Shown: positions 45,219 to 54,861, numbered from the stretch's first letter. The stretch is 64,000 nt of DNA from Paenibacillus xylanexedens (GCF_007676705.1 NZ_VEBF01000005.1:186001-250000); one strand, 5' to 3'. Numbers and translations are program-made. Notes: generated by a model from the letters alone, not told the origin.

Positions 45219-45623
45219 TTAAAATGTCAGATACCGATTTCGGTAGTCGAGAGCTAGGAGACAATTGTCGGACATCTTGGCCTCCTCTGCTTCTAGCAAT
45301 CTGCGGAACAGGAAAACCAGATTTAGCAGCATCAGGTTTTCGGGTTCTTTTAGTGGAATGCCTATGAGCCGTTCCAGCTTCTCCAGTCGGTAAGCCGCTG
45401 TATTCCGATGAATATACAACCTGGAGGACATTTCATTCATGTGGCCATTACATGACGCATACGTTTCCAGCGTCTGTAGCAGCTCAGGGTCATAGCCTTC
45501 TTCGGCGAGCAGGCTGCCAAGATAGCGGTCGACGTATTGTTGCATTTGTTCTCGTGGAATACCTTGGACAAGTTTGAGGAGATCTTCTTGAACGGCGGAC
45601 AATTTGTCAGCTTTTGCAGTCAT
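45219..45623 (-). CDS. Stand-alone PucR/CdaR-type helix-turn-helix protein
   Basis: 134 residues matching only the C-terminal HTH_30 domain of PucR-type regulators (ETYASCNGHMNEMSSRLYIHRNTAAYRLEKLERL). The usual GGDEF-like and N-terminal sensing domains are absent. A good RBS (GGGAGGGG) precedes ATG 45623, so it is a real short gene rather than a fragment. It is last in the ureide-like operon and probably regulates it. Confidence 0.85.
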   Translation of the reverse strand: MTAKADKLSAVQEDLLKLVQGIPREQMQQYVDRYLGSLLAEEGYDPELLQTLETYASCNGHMNEMSSRLYIHRNTAAYRLEKLERLIGIPLKEPENLMLLNLVFLFRRLLEAEEAKMSDNCLLALDYRNRYLTF

Positions 45624-45669
45624 TGCTTCCCCTCCCTGAAATAGGACGTGCTCTTTTCGAACAGCATGA

Positions 45670-47070
45670 CTAGCTGCTTATATTCATAGCTCCAGGACAT
45701 GCGCTCCTGAATTCCCTGCCGTTACCTTGATTAAGAAGTGGCGATCCTTCACTATACATCAACCTGCCCCGCAACAGTGTCATCTTAACTTTACAGCCAA
45801 AGCTACGACCAATGTACGGTGAATGACGATGCTTCTGATAGAGGTCTGATGCTTGAAGTGTATAGGAGGCATTAAGGTCAACCAGAACTAGATCGGCATC
45901 ATAGCTCACTGCAATGCGTCCCTTCACAGGAGCCAGCCCGAATCGTTCAGCGGGGGCCGCTGACAACAGGCGAGCCAGTAACGGAAGCGGAATCCCCCTT
46001 TTCAGGTAACCTTCGTCCAACATCAACTCCAATGTGCTTTGTACACCGGCAATGCCGCCCCAGGCTTCAAACAGGTCATTCCCTGTCTTCATGCTTGCTG
46101 GGCAGGGCGAATGATCCGAAGACAGAAAATCAAACCAGCCTTCCTTTAACCTAACCCATAGCTGATCCTGTTCTTCCGCATCACGTAGTGGAGGCGCGCA
46201 TTTCGCCACTGCACCCATGACTGCAAAGTCTTTGTCAGTCAGGCAGAGATAGTGCGGACAGGTCTCTAGGGTCACATTAACTCCCACTTTCCGGGCTTCA
46301 CGGATTCGTCCTGCAGCAGCCTCAGTGCTGATATGGACAAAATGTAACCGACATCCGCTCTCAGCTGCATACCGCAAGGCAGTTTCCACTGCATCCACCT
46401 CAGCCTCTATTGGACGTGAGGCTGTATAGCTCTCCGGGCCGAACCGCCCCAGGCTTCGGGCTTCACGAGTGAGCCGGGTTACGGTAGGCTCATGCTCTGC
46501 ATGGAGCGCCAGTACCTTGCCCGTCTCTGCGATAATTCGCATCCCTTCTCTGAGGGTATCATCGTCCGACCTGCGAAACCCATCCTTGTCTTTATCACCC
46601 GGAGAAGACATGAAGGCCTTGAAACCGATCACTCCGGCGTTTGCCAGAAGTGGCAACTCTTTAAGATAACCGGGCATCAATCCGCCCCAGAAGCCGTAGT
46701 CAGCATAAGTTCTACCTGACGCACGTTCTCTTTTTCGCTGAAGTGCACTAACCGTAACCGTAGGAGGAATGGCGTTAAGTGGCATATCCAGGAAGAAAGT
46801 TCCTCCTCCGGCAGCAAGAGCAGCCGAACCCGTTTGGAAGCCTTCCCAGGCTTCCAGCCCTGGCTCATTAAAGTGTACATGTGTGTCAATTACGCCAGGC
46901 ATGACTGTCAGTCCACGCGCATCAATGACTGTGGCCCCCACCGGATCGATATTATCTGAGATTTCAGCTATCGATCCATGGATAATTCCGATATCCTTCC
47001 GTTCTACAGCTGCTTCAGTAACGATCATTCCGCCTGCAATGACTAAATCATAAGGTATTGCGGATTTCAT
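45670..47070 (-). CDS. Allantoinase / dihydropyrimidinase-like amidohydrolase
   Basis: 466 residues from ATG 47070 (AAGGAGGAG upstream). The cyclic amidohydrolase fold has metal ligands H-x-H in DTHVHFNEP, the carbamylated lysine in GVIGFKAF, HAEHE, FVHIS and SSDHSPC. The FNEPGLEAWEGF and MPLNAIPPT stretches resemble allantoinase (AllB/PucH) more than hydantoinase. It opens allantoin to allantoate in known members; no allantoate amidohydrolase is present here. Confidence 0.85.
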   Translation of the reverse strand: MKSAIPYDLVIAGGMIVTEAAVERKDIGIIHGSIAEISDNIDPVGATVIDARGLTVMPGVIDTHVHFNEPGLEAWEGFQTGSAALAAGGGTFFLDMPLNAIPPTVTVSALQRKRERASGRTYADYGFWGGLMPGYLKELPLLANAGVIGFKAFMSSPGDKDKDGFRRSDDDTLREGMRIIAETGKVLALHAEHEPTVTRLTREARSLGRFGPESYTASRPIEAEVDAVETALRYAAESGCRLHFVHISTEAAAGRIREARKVGVNVTLETCPHYLCLTDKDFAVMGAVAKCAPPLRDAEEQDQLWVRLKEGWFDFLSSDHSPCPASMKTGNDLFEAWGGIAGVQSTLELMLDEGYLKRGIPLPLLARLLSAAPAERFGLAPVKGRIAVSYDADLVLVDLNASYTLQASDLYQKHRHSPYIGRSFGCKVKMTLLRGRLMYSEGSPLLNQGNGREFRSACPGAMNISS

Positions 47071-47122
47071 GCTCCACTCCTCCTTGTCCATACTTAAGGT
47101 AACCGCAATACACGAGCTCTTC

Positions 47123-48178
47123 CTAAGAATGGATGCCAATCAGCCTTGCTGGGTTTGTCGCAACCATCCGGTAAATATCATCCGGGGAGAATTGATAATC
47201 GAGCATGCTGGCAATCATTGTTCTCATGCCTTGTACAGGGGTTGGTGCCGCGCGGATGCCATAGTCCGTTCCGAGGACGAACTGATCAATTCCCACTTCA
47301 CGGATGGTTTTCATCCATTTCGTCGCGTTTGAGTACCGGCCGAGCTCAGCTCCCATGTCCATATATTCCCTTTCTACATAGTAATGGGTTCGGGGAACAT
47401 CAGGATACAGCCAATCGACAAGGCAGGCCTCCAGAAAAGCACCCCTGGCCGCAGCGGATTTCTGCTCTTCAATCGTCATTTGTCCGCGTACAGGATGAGC
47501 GATCAGCACCTTGGCAATACCGTATTGTTCCGCAAGGTCCAGCAGTCGGAAGGCTTCGGGCACGGATACATGGCCGGTATTCAGATATACCTCCGGATGT
47601 TCTGCTACCATGCTTAAGATTTCATCCAGCTCTTCGGGAACGGGGCCTTCCAGCGGGATCGACGTTGCCACACTCAACTCCTTCTCGGCAAACCGTGGAA
47701 AGGCATCCTTGAACGGAACCAACTTACCATCGATCAGTGTCGATTCCCTCTCAGCTGAATAACGTGTACAATGTGATCCGAAGCTGATGAAGCGACAACC
47801 CTCTTCCATATGCAGTGCGGTTTTGACGGAACGAGGATTCATCCCCCCATGACAGGAATTCATCAAATAACCTCCATACGTGTGAATGCCTGGTACATGA
47901 CGGTTCACTACCCAAGCCATCCCTGAAGCCCAGCCAAATACATCATAATATACAATGCTCTTCATGCCTGCGGCTGCAGCTTCCTGTGCTACCTGGATCG
48001 GGTCCAGATGCCCCGGGTTTGAGTTCAATACCGGACCGGCATGGACATGACTATCAATGGCTCCAATTAGCAGTTCATCCGGCAGTTCCATTGATCTGCG
48101 GTAAAACGATTCATTCCATTTGGAACAGTCCGGTGTCCGCTTCTGCGGTTGTTCTTGATTGTGATCGAAAGTTAGCAT
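47123..48178 (-). CDS. DUF6282-type amidohydrolase-superfamily protein
   Basis: 351 residues from ATG 48178 (TGGAGGAAT upstream). A TIM-barrel metal motif DSHVHAGP at about 53, with GHVSVPEA, IAHPVRGQ and LGTDYG, marks an amidohydrolase relative of unassigned function. It lies between the permeases and the allantoinase, so it probably processes the imported compound. Confidence 0.8.
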   Translation of the reverse strand: MLTFDHNQEQPQKRTPDCSKWNESFYRRSMELPDELLIGAIDSHVHAGPVLNSNPGHLDPIQVAQEAAAAGMKSIVYYDVFGWASGMAWVVNRHVPGIHTYGGYLMNSCHGGMNPRSVKTALHMEEGCRFISFGSHCTRYSAERESTLIDGKLVPFKDAFPRFAEKELSVATSIPLEGPVPEELDEILSMVAEHPEVYLNTGHVSVPEAFRLLDLAEQYGIAKVLIAHPVRGQMTIEEQKSAAARGAFLEACLVDWLYPDVPRTHYYVEREYMDMGAELGRYSNATKWMKTIREVGIDQFVLGTDYGIRAAPTPVQGMRTMIASMLDYQFSPDDIYRMVATNPARLIGIHS

Positions 48179-48218
48179 AGTAATTCCTCCATTGGCTATG
48201 AATTTGGGTAGATTATAA

Positions 48219-49088
48219 TTATCCTTTAACAGCTCCGGCCATGACCCCGGCAATAATCCGTGAACTGAACACAAAATAGATAATCGTGACAGGCAGCATC
48301 GACAGAATCATTCCGGCCATCAATTGAGGATAGTTAGTGCTGTGCTGTGATTTGAAATAGGACATCCCGAGCGGAACCGTGCGCAGCGACTCGTCATTGA
48401 GCAGCACCAGTGCAAACGAAAATTCGTTCCAGCAGGAAAAAAATTGAAGAATGGCGACCGTGGTCAGCACCGGTATGGCAATTGGAAGCATGATACGGTA
48501 CATCGTTCCGCTGAAACTGAGGCCGTCGATCGCTGCCGCTTCTTCAATTTCTTTTGGAATGCCAGCCACGTAGCTGCTGATCAGCATGATTGGTAGAGAT
48601 AGGTTAAAGGCAATATAAGGAATAATTAGTGTATACCATTGATCTGCTAAGCCAAAATTTTTAAACAGGAGATAAAGAGGAACAAGTAGTGCATGAATTG
48701 GAACCAGCATACCGAAGAGGTAATAAAAGATCATCACTTTCTTTCCCTTGAAGTCGATGCGGGCCGTGATGTAGCCTGTTACATATGAAATTGCTGTAAT
48801 GCCGATGACTGACAAGAGGGTCACCCTCGCGCTGTTCCATGACAACTGAAGCATATTGGCCAGTTTGATTGCTTCCAAATAATTTCCGAACTGTGGTGCG
48901 CTGGGCAGACTAAGAATGTTGTTGGCGAATTCTGCTTGCGTCTTTAGTGAGGAATAACCGATCCAGAGCAGAGGCAATATGCAGCTGGCTGTAAAAAGAA
49001 GCATTAGGGCATTCACTGCCAACTTTGCCGGACTGGGAAGGAACCGTCGCGTGCTCCGCTGCGTTTGTAGTTCCAGTTGCAACTCCAT
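48219..49088 (-). CDS. CUT1 ABC permease, MalG type
   Basis: 289 residues, six TM segments and the EAA motif (KEIEEAAAIDGLSFSGTMYRIMLP). Its start overlaps the stop of the MalF-type gene by one base. The C-terminal GAVKG is typical of the family. The substrate is probably the ring compound opened by the next two genes. Confidence 0.92.
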   Translation of the reverse strand: MELQLELQTQRSTRRFLPSPAKLAVNALMLLFTASCILPLLWIGYSSLKTQAEFANNILSLPSAPQFGNYLEAIKLANMLQLSWNSARVTLLSVIGITAISYVTGYITARIDFKGKKVMIFYYLFGMLVPIHALLVPLYLLFKNFGLADQWYTLIIPYIAFNLSLPIMLISSYVAGIPKEIEEAAAIDGLSFSGTMYRIMLPIAIPVLTTVAILQFFSCWNEFSFALVLLNDESLRTVPLGMSYFKSQHSTNYPQLMAGMILSMLPVTIIYFVFSSRIIAGVMAGAVKG

Positions 49089-49984
49089 TAGTATGCACCT
49101 CCCTTGGAATCCCGGCGCTGAAGTGCCAGCGTGGAAAGCAGGATCAAGAGCATGGTCAGCGCAATAATCGCAATGGCTAGTGCAGATCCGTATCCATACC
49201 GGAAACGAAGGAAAGAGGTTTCGTATGCATACAGAGCCATCACGGAGGATGAGTTACCCGGACCGCCTCCGGTCAATGCGTAGATATGCTCGAAGCCGCG
49301 CATGTTGTTGGCAATACAGAGCAGAGAGGCAACGACAAGGGTCGGCTTGGCTAGGGGAATAATGATATACCAGGCTTTTCGGACACCTGTAGCCCCGTCC
49401 AGCTCAGCAACCTCCAGAACTTCTTTGTTAATGGATGACAGTCCGGCCAGCATTAGCAGTGTAAAGAACCCGATATTTTGCCAGGACAGAGGTATTGAGG
49501 CCAGCAGAACGATTGGGCCCGTCAGATCCAGCCAAGATTGCACCAATACATCAAGACCAAGCTTGGTCAATCCTGCATTTAGTAAACCGTAATTATAGTT
49601 GTATATGAGCATCCATAGAAATGCGATGATTATCGGGGCAAGTGTGGAGGGGAAATAACTCATCGTCCGATGCAGCCCTTTGAGTTTTACCATCTTGGAC
49701 ATCAGCAGCAGGGCGAAAACAAAGCCGAACCCTACTTGTCCAATCAAGCCATAAGCTGTCATCAGCACATTATTCAGAAATGAATGCCAGAACACATTGT
49801 CCTGCAGAATTTCCTTGTAGTTTTCAATGCCGATATACGTTTTTTTTGGGCCCCCCGTCCAGGAGTAGAAGCTGTCTCGGAAAGCGGCAAATATGGGAAC
49901 CAACACGACAAATGAATAGATAATGAGACCCGGAAGCAGATATGCCAGAAGCACCCATCCTTTCGGTCGCAGCGCCTTGCCCAT
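49088..49984 (-). CDS. CUT1 ABC permease, MalF type
   Basis: 298 residues with six TM segments and the EAA motif near residue 185 (LEVAELDGATGVRKAWYIIIPLAKP). RBS TGGAGGAGTG. Follows the binding-protein gene; no ATPase in the locus. Confidence 0.92.
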   Translation of the reverse strand: MGKALRPKGWVLLAYLLPGLIIYSFVVLVPIFAAFRDSFYSWTGGPKKTYIGIENYKEILQDNVFWHSFLNNVLMTAYGLIGQVGFGFVFALLLMSKMVKLKGLHRTMSYFPSTLAPIIIAFLWMLIYNYNYGLLNAGLTKLGLDVLVQSWLDLTGPIVLLASIPLSWQNIGFFTLLMLAGLSSINKEVLEVAELDGATGVRKAWYIIIPLAKPTLVVASLLCIANNMRGFEHIYALTGGGPGNSSSVMALYAYETSFLRFRYGYGSALAIAIIALTMLLILLSTLALQRRDSKGGAY

Positions 49985-50007
49985 GTTCTCACTCCTCCAA
50001 TAATAGT

Positions 50008-51345
50008 TTATGGATTATTTAAAAAAGTCTCATAGGCTTGTTGGGTTTCCTCAGCCAGCTGCTCTGGTGTTCTGGAACCGGCCATTACCCCTTGAATCCC
50101 CGTATTTAGCACTTCTACGATCGAAGCATCAAACCAGAGGTCAAAGATTTTAGTCGCGTCAGCCGCCGCGCTGGCCTCGTAAGCAGCCAGTGCTACCGGA
50201 TGCAACTTCCCTGTATCGAAATCTCCGGGATCATAGGCTGGAAAGCCTCCGACTTCTGCCATTAGCTTGGCGCTATCCGAACCGGTCATATACTCTAACA
50301 TCGTCATGATGGCGTCTAACTTTTCTCCGGCTTCTACGCCGGAGTTAACGCTATAATAGACACCGGCGCCTCCAGAAGAACTGAGCGGATTGCCAAGCCC
50401 GCCCACAACGCCAGGAAAGACGGCAACTCGTGTTCCAGCCGCAATCCCTTCGGGGGCATTGTTCACGATGTTCATCGCTGACCAGATCCCGCTGACAAAT
50501 GCCGCTGAGCGTCCTTCAAAATAATAATTAACCATGGTGTCGGTATCCACAGAATTCAGATCCTTGTTCAGATAACCGGCTTTCGCCAGCTCACGCATCA
50601 TGCTGATTCCATGTACGAAACCGTCGTCGGTAAATTGAGCGCCGCTACCGTTTAGAATGGACTCCGTCCATTGCGGACCGTTGATCCGATCGGTCAATGC
50701 ACTGATCCAGCTGGACATGGCATAACCTTTGGACTTGTCTCCGTATGAGAACAGGTTAATGCCTTTGTCAGCCAGCTTTTCTCCGGCATCCATCAGATCC
50801 GGCCAGGTCGATGGGAATTGGTCATAGCCGATGCTACCGAACAGATCGGCATTATAATAGATAAGATGCGTAGGCCCTGCTGCAATGGGTATCCCATAAA
50901 CTTGACCTTCGCGGGTTCCGGCATCCAGTGTTCCTGAACGGTAACCATCTCGCCACTCTGGCCGCTTGTCCAATTCTTCATTCAAAGGCAGTACGATTTC
51001 GTTGTCCACAAAATTGGTCATCCATGAGCCAGGCACGATAAAGACATCAGGCATATCATCGGCTGCTGCCAGTGCCTGAGCTTTGATAGAATAGTCCTCG
51101 TTCTGAAGCTGCTCTTCTATGATCTCGACATTCGGATAATCTTCCATGAAACGCTTCAATCCATCGAGTACTGCGGTGTCCTCTGGACTTTTGCCGATAT
51201 TGGACTCCTGATACCTGTGCAGAAGCGATATCGTAACGTTTTTGCCACTTTCAGCCGTTGCCTCCTCGTTATCTCCGCTTCCGCAAGCACTTAGCACAGA
51301 CGATGCTATCACCAATAGTCCCAACATGAACGACCGTTTGTTCAA
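50008..51345 (-). CDS. Extracellular solute-binding lipoprotein of the ureide-like locus
   Basis: 445 residues from TTG 51345 with RBS AAAGGAGTGGAG; the ATG at 51369 has none. The lipobox LSAC anchors it. It is an SBP_bac_1 fold (VFIVPGSWMTNF, YNADLFGSIGYDQFPSTWPDL), a family that usually binds sugars. Its operon partners suggest a ureide or related compound. Confidence 0.9.
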   Translation of the reverse strand: MNKRSFMLGLLVIASSVLSACGSGDNEEATAESGKNVTISLLHRYQESNIGKSPEDTAVLDGLKRFMEDYPNVEIIEEQLQNEDYSIKAQALAAADDMPDVFIVPGSWMTNFVDNEIVLPLNEELDKRPEWRDGYRSGTLDAGTREGQVYGIPIAAGPTHLIYYNADLFGSIGYDQFPSTWPDLMDAGEKLADKGINLFSYGDKSKGYAMSSWISALTDRINGPQWTESILNGSGAQFTDDGFVHGISMMRELAKAGYLNKDLNSVDTDTMVNYYFEGRSAAFVSGIWSAMNIVNNAPEGIAAGTRVAVFPGVVGGLGNPLSSSGGAGVYYSVNSGVEAGEKLDAIMTMLEYMTGSDSAKLMAEVGGFPAYDPGDFDTGKLHPVALAAYEASAAADATKIFDLWFDASIVEVLNTGIQGVMAGSRTPEQLAEETQQAYETFLNNP

Positions 51346-51393
51346 ATCTCTCCACTCCTTTGGATGCATTTTCAGGTTGTTTAGAATCCGAAA

Positions 51394-51413
51394 TTGGATA
51401 CAATCCTATCCAA
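51394..51413. promoter_or_regulatory. Operator-like palindrome between the GntR and binding-protein genes
   Basis: TTGGATA-CAATCC-TATCCAA is a perfect 7-bp inverted repeat with a 6-base centre. It lies 49 bases upstream of the binding-protein start and directly after the GntR stop. It is a plausible FCD-GntR or PucR binding site. Confidence 0.6.
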
Positions 51414-51419
51414 AAAAAA

Positions 51420-52094
51420 TCACTTCTGAAAGATCTCTTTAAAATTTAGGACATTGGGCGCCGTTTCTGTGAAATTCAGAGAACGTTCGATTTGCCAGAG
51501 ATGTTCTGTCATAATCCGGGCCGCCAGTTCCCCATCTTGCTGCAGAATAGCAGCTAGCAAGTCTACATGATCGTGGCAGAAGCTCTGATTTGTCCCGTAC
51601 AGGGCAATGATTACCGAGGTGAGCGAGATCAACTCCTCCAGAAAATGATAGTAGTAATAGTTATCCGATAGTTCTGCCAGCTTAAGGTGTATATCTACCG
51701 TGACATCCAATGCACCAACGACATCGCCATCATGGCTAGCCTGATGCTCCTCCCGGATCAGAACCTCCAGCGGGGATAATTGCTCGGGCTTCACGGTCGT
51801 GCACAGCTTCCGGACCATTGAAGTTTCGATGACCCTGCGCATTTCAAAGACCTCTCTTGCTTCATCAACGCTAGGACAAGAGACAAAAGCCCCCCGGTAA
51901 GGAATAACCGTGACCAGCTTCTCCATCGCAAGCCTTCTCAGCACATTTCTTATTGGAGTGCGGCTAACCTCAAAAGCCTCCGCCAGTGCATCCTCCACCA
52001 GTTGTGAGTTAGGCAGAAGCTTGTGCTGTGTGATTGCTAGTTTGATGTCCTGGTAGATTTCCCTCTCCTTCCCTTTGGTCATATCCGGCATCAC
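51420..52094 (-). CDS. FCD-type GntR transcriptional regulator
   Basis: 224 residues. The N-terminal winged HTH (LVEDALAEAFEVSRTPIRNVLRRLAMEKLV) is followed by an FCD effector domain with metal-ligand histidines (DIHLKL, HVDLL, TEHL). The start is among GTG 52094, ATG 52091 or ATG 52082 (SD GGAG). It probably controls the downstream importer-allantoinase operon. Confidence 0.9.
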   Translation of the reverse strand: MMPDMTKGKEREIYQDIKLAITQHKLLPNSQLVEDALAEAFEVSRTPIRNVLRRLAMEKLVTVIPYRGAFVSCPSVDEAREVFEMRRVIETSMVRKLCTTVKPEQLSPLEVLIREEHQASHDGDVVGALDVTVDIHLKLAELSDNYYYYHFLEELISLTSVIIALYGTNQSFCHDHVDLLAAILQQDGELAARIMTEHLWQIERSLNFTETAPNVLNFKEIFQK

Positions 52095-52410
52095 TCCATC
52101 TCTCTAGGGATACATACTAATCAAGAATGATATCTTAATTGAGTATTATGATAGTTTTAGTCTTATGTAACGTCAATATATATAACGTTATTTCGGAAAA
52201 ATGCACAATAAAACTATTTTTATTACTGTTTCTTAATTTATAACTCCCAAAACCGGATGAAACCTTACATTGAAATGCGATATCTTTATCAAAGTGGCTA
52301 TCTATAAATGAATAAAGACATTAGATGAAGATCTGTTTATGCTTCACTTACTATATGTGACGATTATGCATCCCACGGCCTTGCGCCAAAGTATTAGGAG
52401 ATTCGGCACG

Positions 52411-52439
52411 TTGACTTATCAACGATTCCTCATTATAAT
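52411..52439 (+). promoter_or_regulatory. Sigma-A promoter of the yjdI-like gene
   Basis: -35 TTGACT (52411-52416) and -10 TATAAT (52434-52439) with exactly 17 bases between. The gap 52095-52556 has no other supported gene. Confidence 0.75.
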
Positions 52440-52556
52440 TCGGACATCGAGAGCCGAGCAGATACTGCTTGCCATATGTCTATGTAAGAATTCTGACAGC
52501 TTTCAAAGAATGGATCTAATCTGTAACAAACTCAACAGTGAAAGATGTGAGGAATT

Positions 52557-52808
52557 ATGAGTAAACAAAAGTTATACTACGGTAAAGAGATCGAGGTCAT
52601 GTTTAATTCGGATGTCTGCATTCATTCCGGTATTTGCGTAAAGGGCCTCCCTGCTGTTTTTGATTTAAGCAAGCGCCCTTGGGTTGATCCCGATGGCGAC
52701 ACTTCGGAGGCCATTGCCCGGCATATTGACACATGTCCAAGTGGAGCATTGACGTATAAGCTTCTGGACGGTGAATATTCAACAAAGAAAGAGGATGAAC
52801 ATGCATAA
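52557..52808 (+). CDS. yjdI: YjdI-type 4Fe-4S mono-cluster protein
   Basis: 83 residues. Cysteines C21 and C27 (DVCIHSGICVKG) and C60 (DTCPSGAL) match the single-cluster ferredoxin-like Fer4_19 family. Its stop overlaps the next gene's start. RBS GAGGAA. Role unknown beyond iron-sulfur binding. Confidence 0.9.
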   Translation: MSKQKLYYGKEIEVMFNSDVCIHSGICVKGLPAVFDLSKRPWVDPDGDTSEAIARHIDTCPSGALTYKLLDGEYSTKKEDEHA

Positions 52809-53082
52809 CGTAGAACATGAACCTGATAATAAAAGATTCCTTATTCAAGATAACGGTGACATTGCTGCGGTGATGACGTATGTAATCTCAAGTCCGGAGC
52901 TTTACATTATTGATCACACTTTGGTGGAAAATGCTTACCGAGGACAAGGGCTTGGCGATAAACTTATCAAAGCGATGGTCGAATACGCGCGGGAAAACGG
53001 TATTAAGATTTTACCTTTGTGCCCGTTTGCCAAGGGGCGTTTTGAACGTATTTCCGAATACGCGGATGTTCTACATCAATAA
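52801..53082 (+). CDS. yjdJ: YjdJ-type GNAT-like N-acetyltransferase
   Basis: 93 residues of the short GNAT family with the acetyl-CoA loop YRGQGLGDKL and the C-terminal LCPFAKGRFER. ATG 52801 (AGAGGATG upstream) lies within the end of yjdI. The pairing with YjdI is conserved in many bacteria (known). Confidence 0.9.
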   Translation: MHNVEHEPDNKRFLIQDNGDIAAVMTYVISSPELYIIDHTLVENAYRGQGLGDKLIKAMVEYARENGIKILPLCPFAKGRFERISEYADVLHQ

Positions 53083-53112
53083 TAACTAATAATGATGCCA
53101 ATAAAAGAGAAA

Positions 53113-53154
53113 AGAGCCTGAGGTTACGAGATTTCTTCGTCCCCCTCAGGCTCT
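53113..53154. terminator. Terminator between yjdJ and the GH13 gene
   Basis: AGAGCCTGAGG pairs with CCTCAGGCTCT, followed by TCTCCT on the plus strand and flanked by AAAAG. It serves both convergent genes. Confidence 0.8.
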
Positions 53155-53193
53155 TCTCCTATCTGTCAATCGTACTTCCGTTACCCTTCGCGA

Positions 53194-54861
53194 TTATACT
53201 TTTTCGCTTAAACCAACGACAGTTTCAAACGGTCGCAACATCATTGGCAGCATGCCATTCTCATAGTTGGTTAGCCAGACCTCTGAGAAGTTGAGGCCAA
53301 GCTCATCTTCCCCAAGCTCCACGATGTGTTCAGTAAGATTGATTACTACCAGCACCTGTTGGTCTGCCAGTGTACGTGTATATGCAAATACACTCGGATG
53401 ATCCGGCATAAGGAGCTCATAGATCCCATAAGTCAGCGTATTGTGTTCTTTTCGCAGCTGAATCATTTGTTTGTAAAAGTGAAGTACGGAACGTGGTTCC
53501 TGAAGTTGACTCTCAACATTAATATTGACGTAATTGTCATTTACCTTTAGCCATGGCGTACCGGTGGTAAACCCGGCCTCTTTGGCCGTAGACCACTGCA
53601 TCGGCGTTCTGGAATTATCGCGACTCGAAGCCCATATGATGTTCATGATTTCCTCATGTGACATCCCCTCTTCGCGTTTGATCTGATATAAATTCCAATC
53701 GGCAATATCGTTATAATCCTCTATGGAAGGGTAAGCCACGTTTGTCATGCCTATCTCTTGCCCCTGATATATGAAAGGTGTGCCTTGCATGAAAAAGTAC
53801 ATGGCTCCAAGTGCTGTGGCACTTTCATACCAATACTCCGTATCATTTCCCCAAGATGAAACTTTTCGGGGTTGATCGTGATTTTCAATAAACAAAGCAT
53901 TCCAGCCGACGCCTTCCAGTGATTTTTGCCACTTGGTCAAGACGTTTTTCAATTTTGGAACATCCAGTTGCCTGTCTGTGCTGTTTTTCCAAAGGTCCAG
54001 GTGTTCGAATTGAAAGACCATATTAAATTTCCCTCTGACTTCACATATCCAATCCAGCAGATCTTCTTGGTCTTCTACCTTAACTCCATTCGCTTCCCCA
54101 ACAGTCACGACGTCATATTTGGATAATGTATTCTCTTTCATTTCTTGCAGATAATTCTGGATTCCTTTGACATTCATATGCTTTTCAAAAGAAGAGATGT
54201 ATTTGACGCCTTCTCGGATTGGCATGTCCAAGAGGCCCTCTTCTTTGTGAATATGGCTGATTGCATCGACACGGAAACCATCAATACCTTTATCCAGCCA
54301 CCAATTCATCATTTCATAAATGGATTTCCGAACTTCCTGATTTACCCAATTCAAATCCGGTTGTTTTTTGGAGAACAGATGGAGATAGTACTGTCCGGAG
54401 ACGTCATCATATTCCCAAGCAGAACCGCCAAAGATGCTCTCCCAGTTGTTCGGTTCATCTTCGTTCTTCCCATCTCTCCAGATGTACCAATCCCGTTTGG
54501 GGTTATCCAGCGAAGCTCTGGATTCAATAAACCATGGGTGTTCGTCGCTTGTATGATTGATCACCAAGTCCATGATGATTTTCATGCCCCGGTGATGCAC
54601 TTCATGCAGTAATTGATCGAAGTCCGCCATCGTACCGAATTCATCCATAATGGAACAGTAATCGCTGATGTCATAACCATTATCGTCGTTGGGTGACTTA
54701 TACATCGGGCAGATCCAGATCAGATCAATGCCGAGATCTTGAATATAATCCAGTTTTGAAATGATCCCCTTAATGTCGCCAATGCCATCCCCGTTGGAAT
54801 CCATGAAGCTTCTCGGATAGATTTGATAAGCTACTGCTTCTTTCCACCATACTCTTTTCAT
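53194..54861 (-). CDS. GH13_31 alpha-glucosidase (oligo-1,6-glucosidase type), second copy
   Basis: 555 residues from ATG 54861 (GAAGGATT upstream). The GH13 regions are visible: DLVINHTSDEHPWF, GFRVDAISHI (nucleophile D), VGEANG (acid E), and FIENHDQPR. No signal peptide, so it acts inside on imported isomalto- or malto-oligosaccharides. It is a close paralogue of the next gene, and last in the operon. Confidence 0.92.
   Translation of the reverse strand: MKRVWWKEAVAYQIYPRSFMDSNGDGIGDIKGIISKLDYIQDLGIDLIWICPMYKSPNDDNGYDISDYCSIMDEFGTMADFDQLLHEVHHRGMKIIMDLVINHTSDEHPWFIESRASLDNPKRDWYIWRDGKNEDEPNNWESIFGGSAWEYDDVSGQYYLHLFSKKQPDLNWVNQEVRKSIYEMMNWWLDKGIDGFRVDAISHIHKEEGLLDMPIREGVKYISSFEKHMNVKGIQNYLQEMKENTLSKYDVVTVGEANGVKVEDQEDLLDWICEVRGKFNMVFQFEHLDLWKNSTDRQLDVPKLKNVLTKWQKSLEGVGWNALFIENHDQPRKVSSWGNDTEYWYESATALGAMYFFMQGTPFIYQGQEIGMTNVAYPSIEDYNDIADWNLYQIKREEGMSHEEIMNIIWASSRDNSRTPMQWSTAKEAGFTTGTPWLKVNDNYVNINVESQLQEPRSVLHFYKQMIQLRKEHNTLTYGIYELLMPDHPSVFAYTRTLADQQVLVVINLTEHIVELGEDELGLNFSEVWLTNYENGMLPMMLRPFETVVGLSEKV

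Noticed and set aside
52339..52560. A 73-codon frame ending in an ATGA overlap with the yjdI start.
   Set aside because: A consensus sigma-A promoter (TTGACT, 17 bases, TATAAT) lies within it, and there is no RBS at its start.
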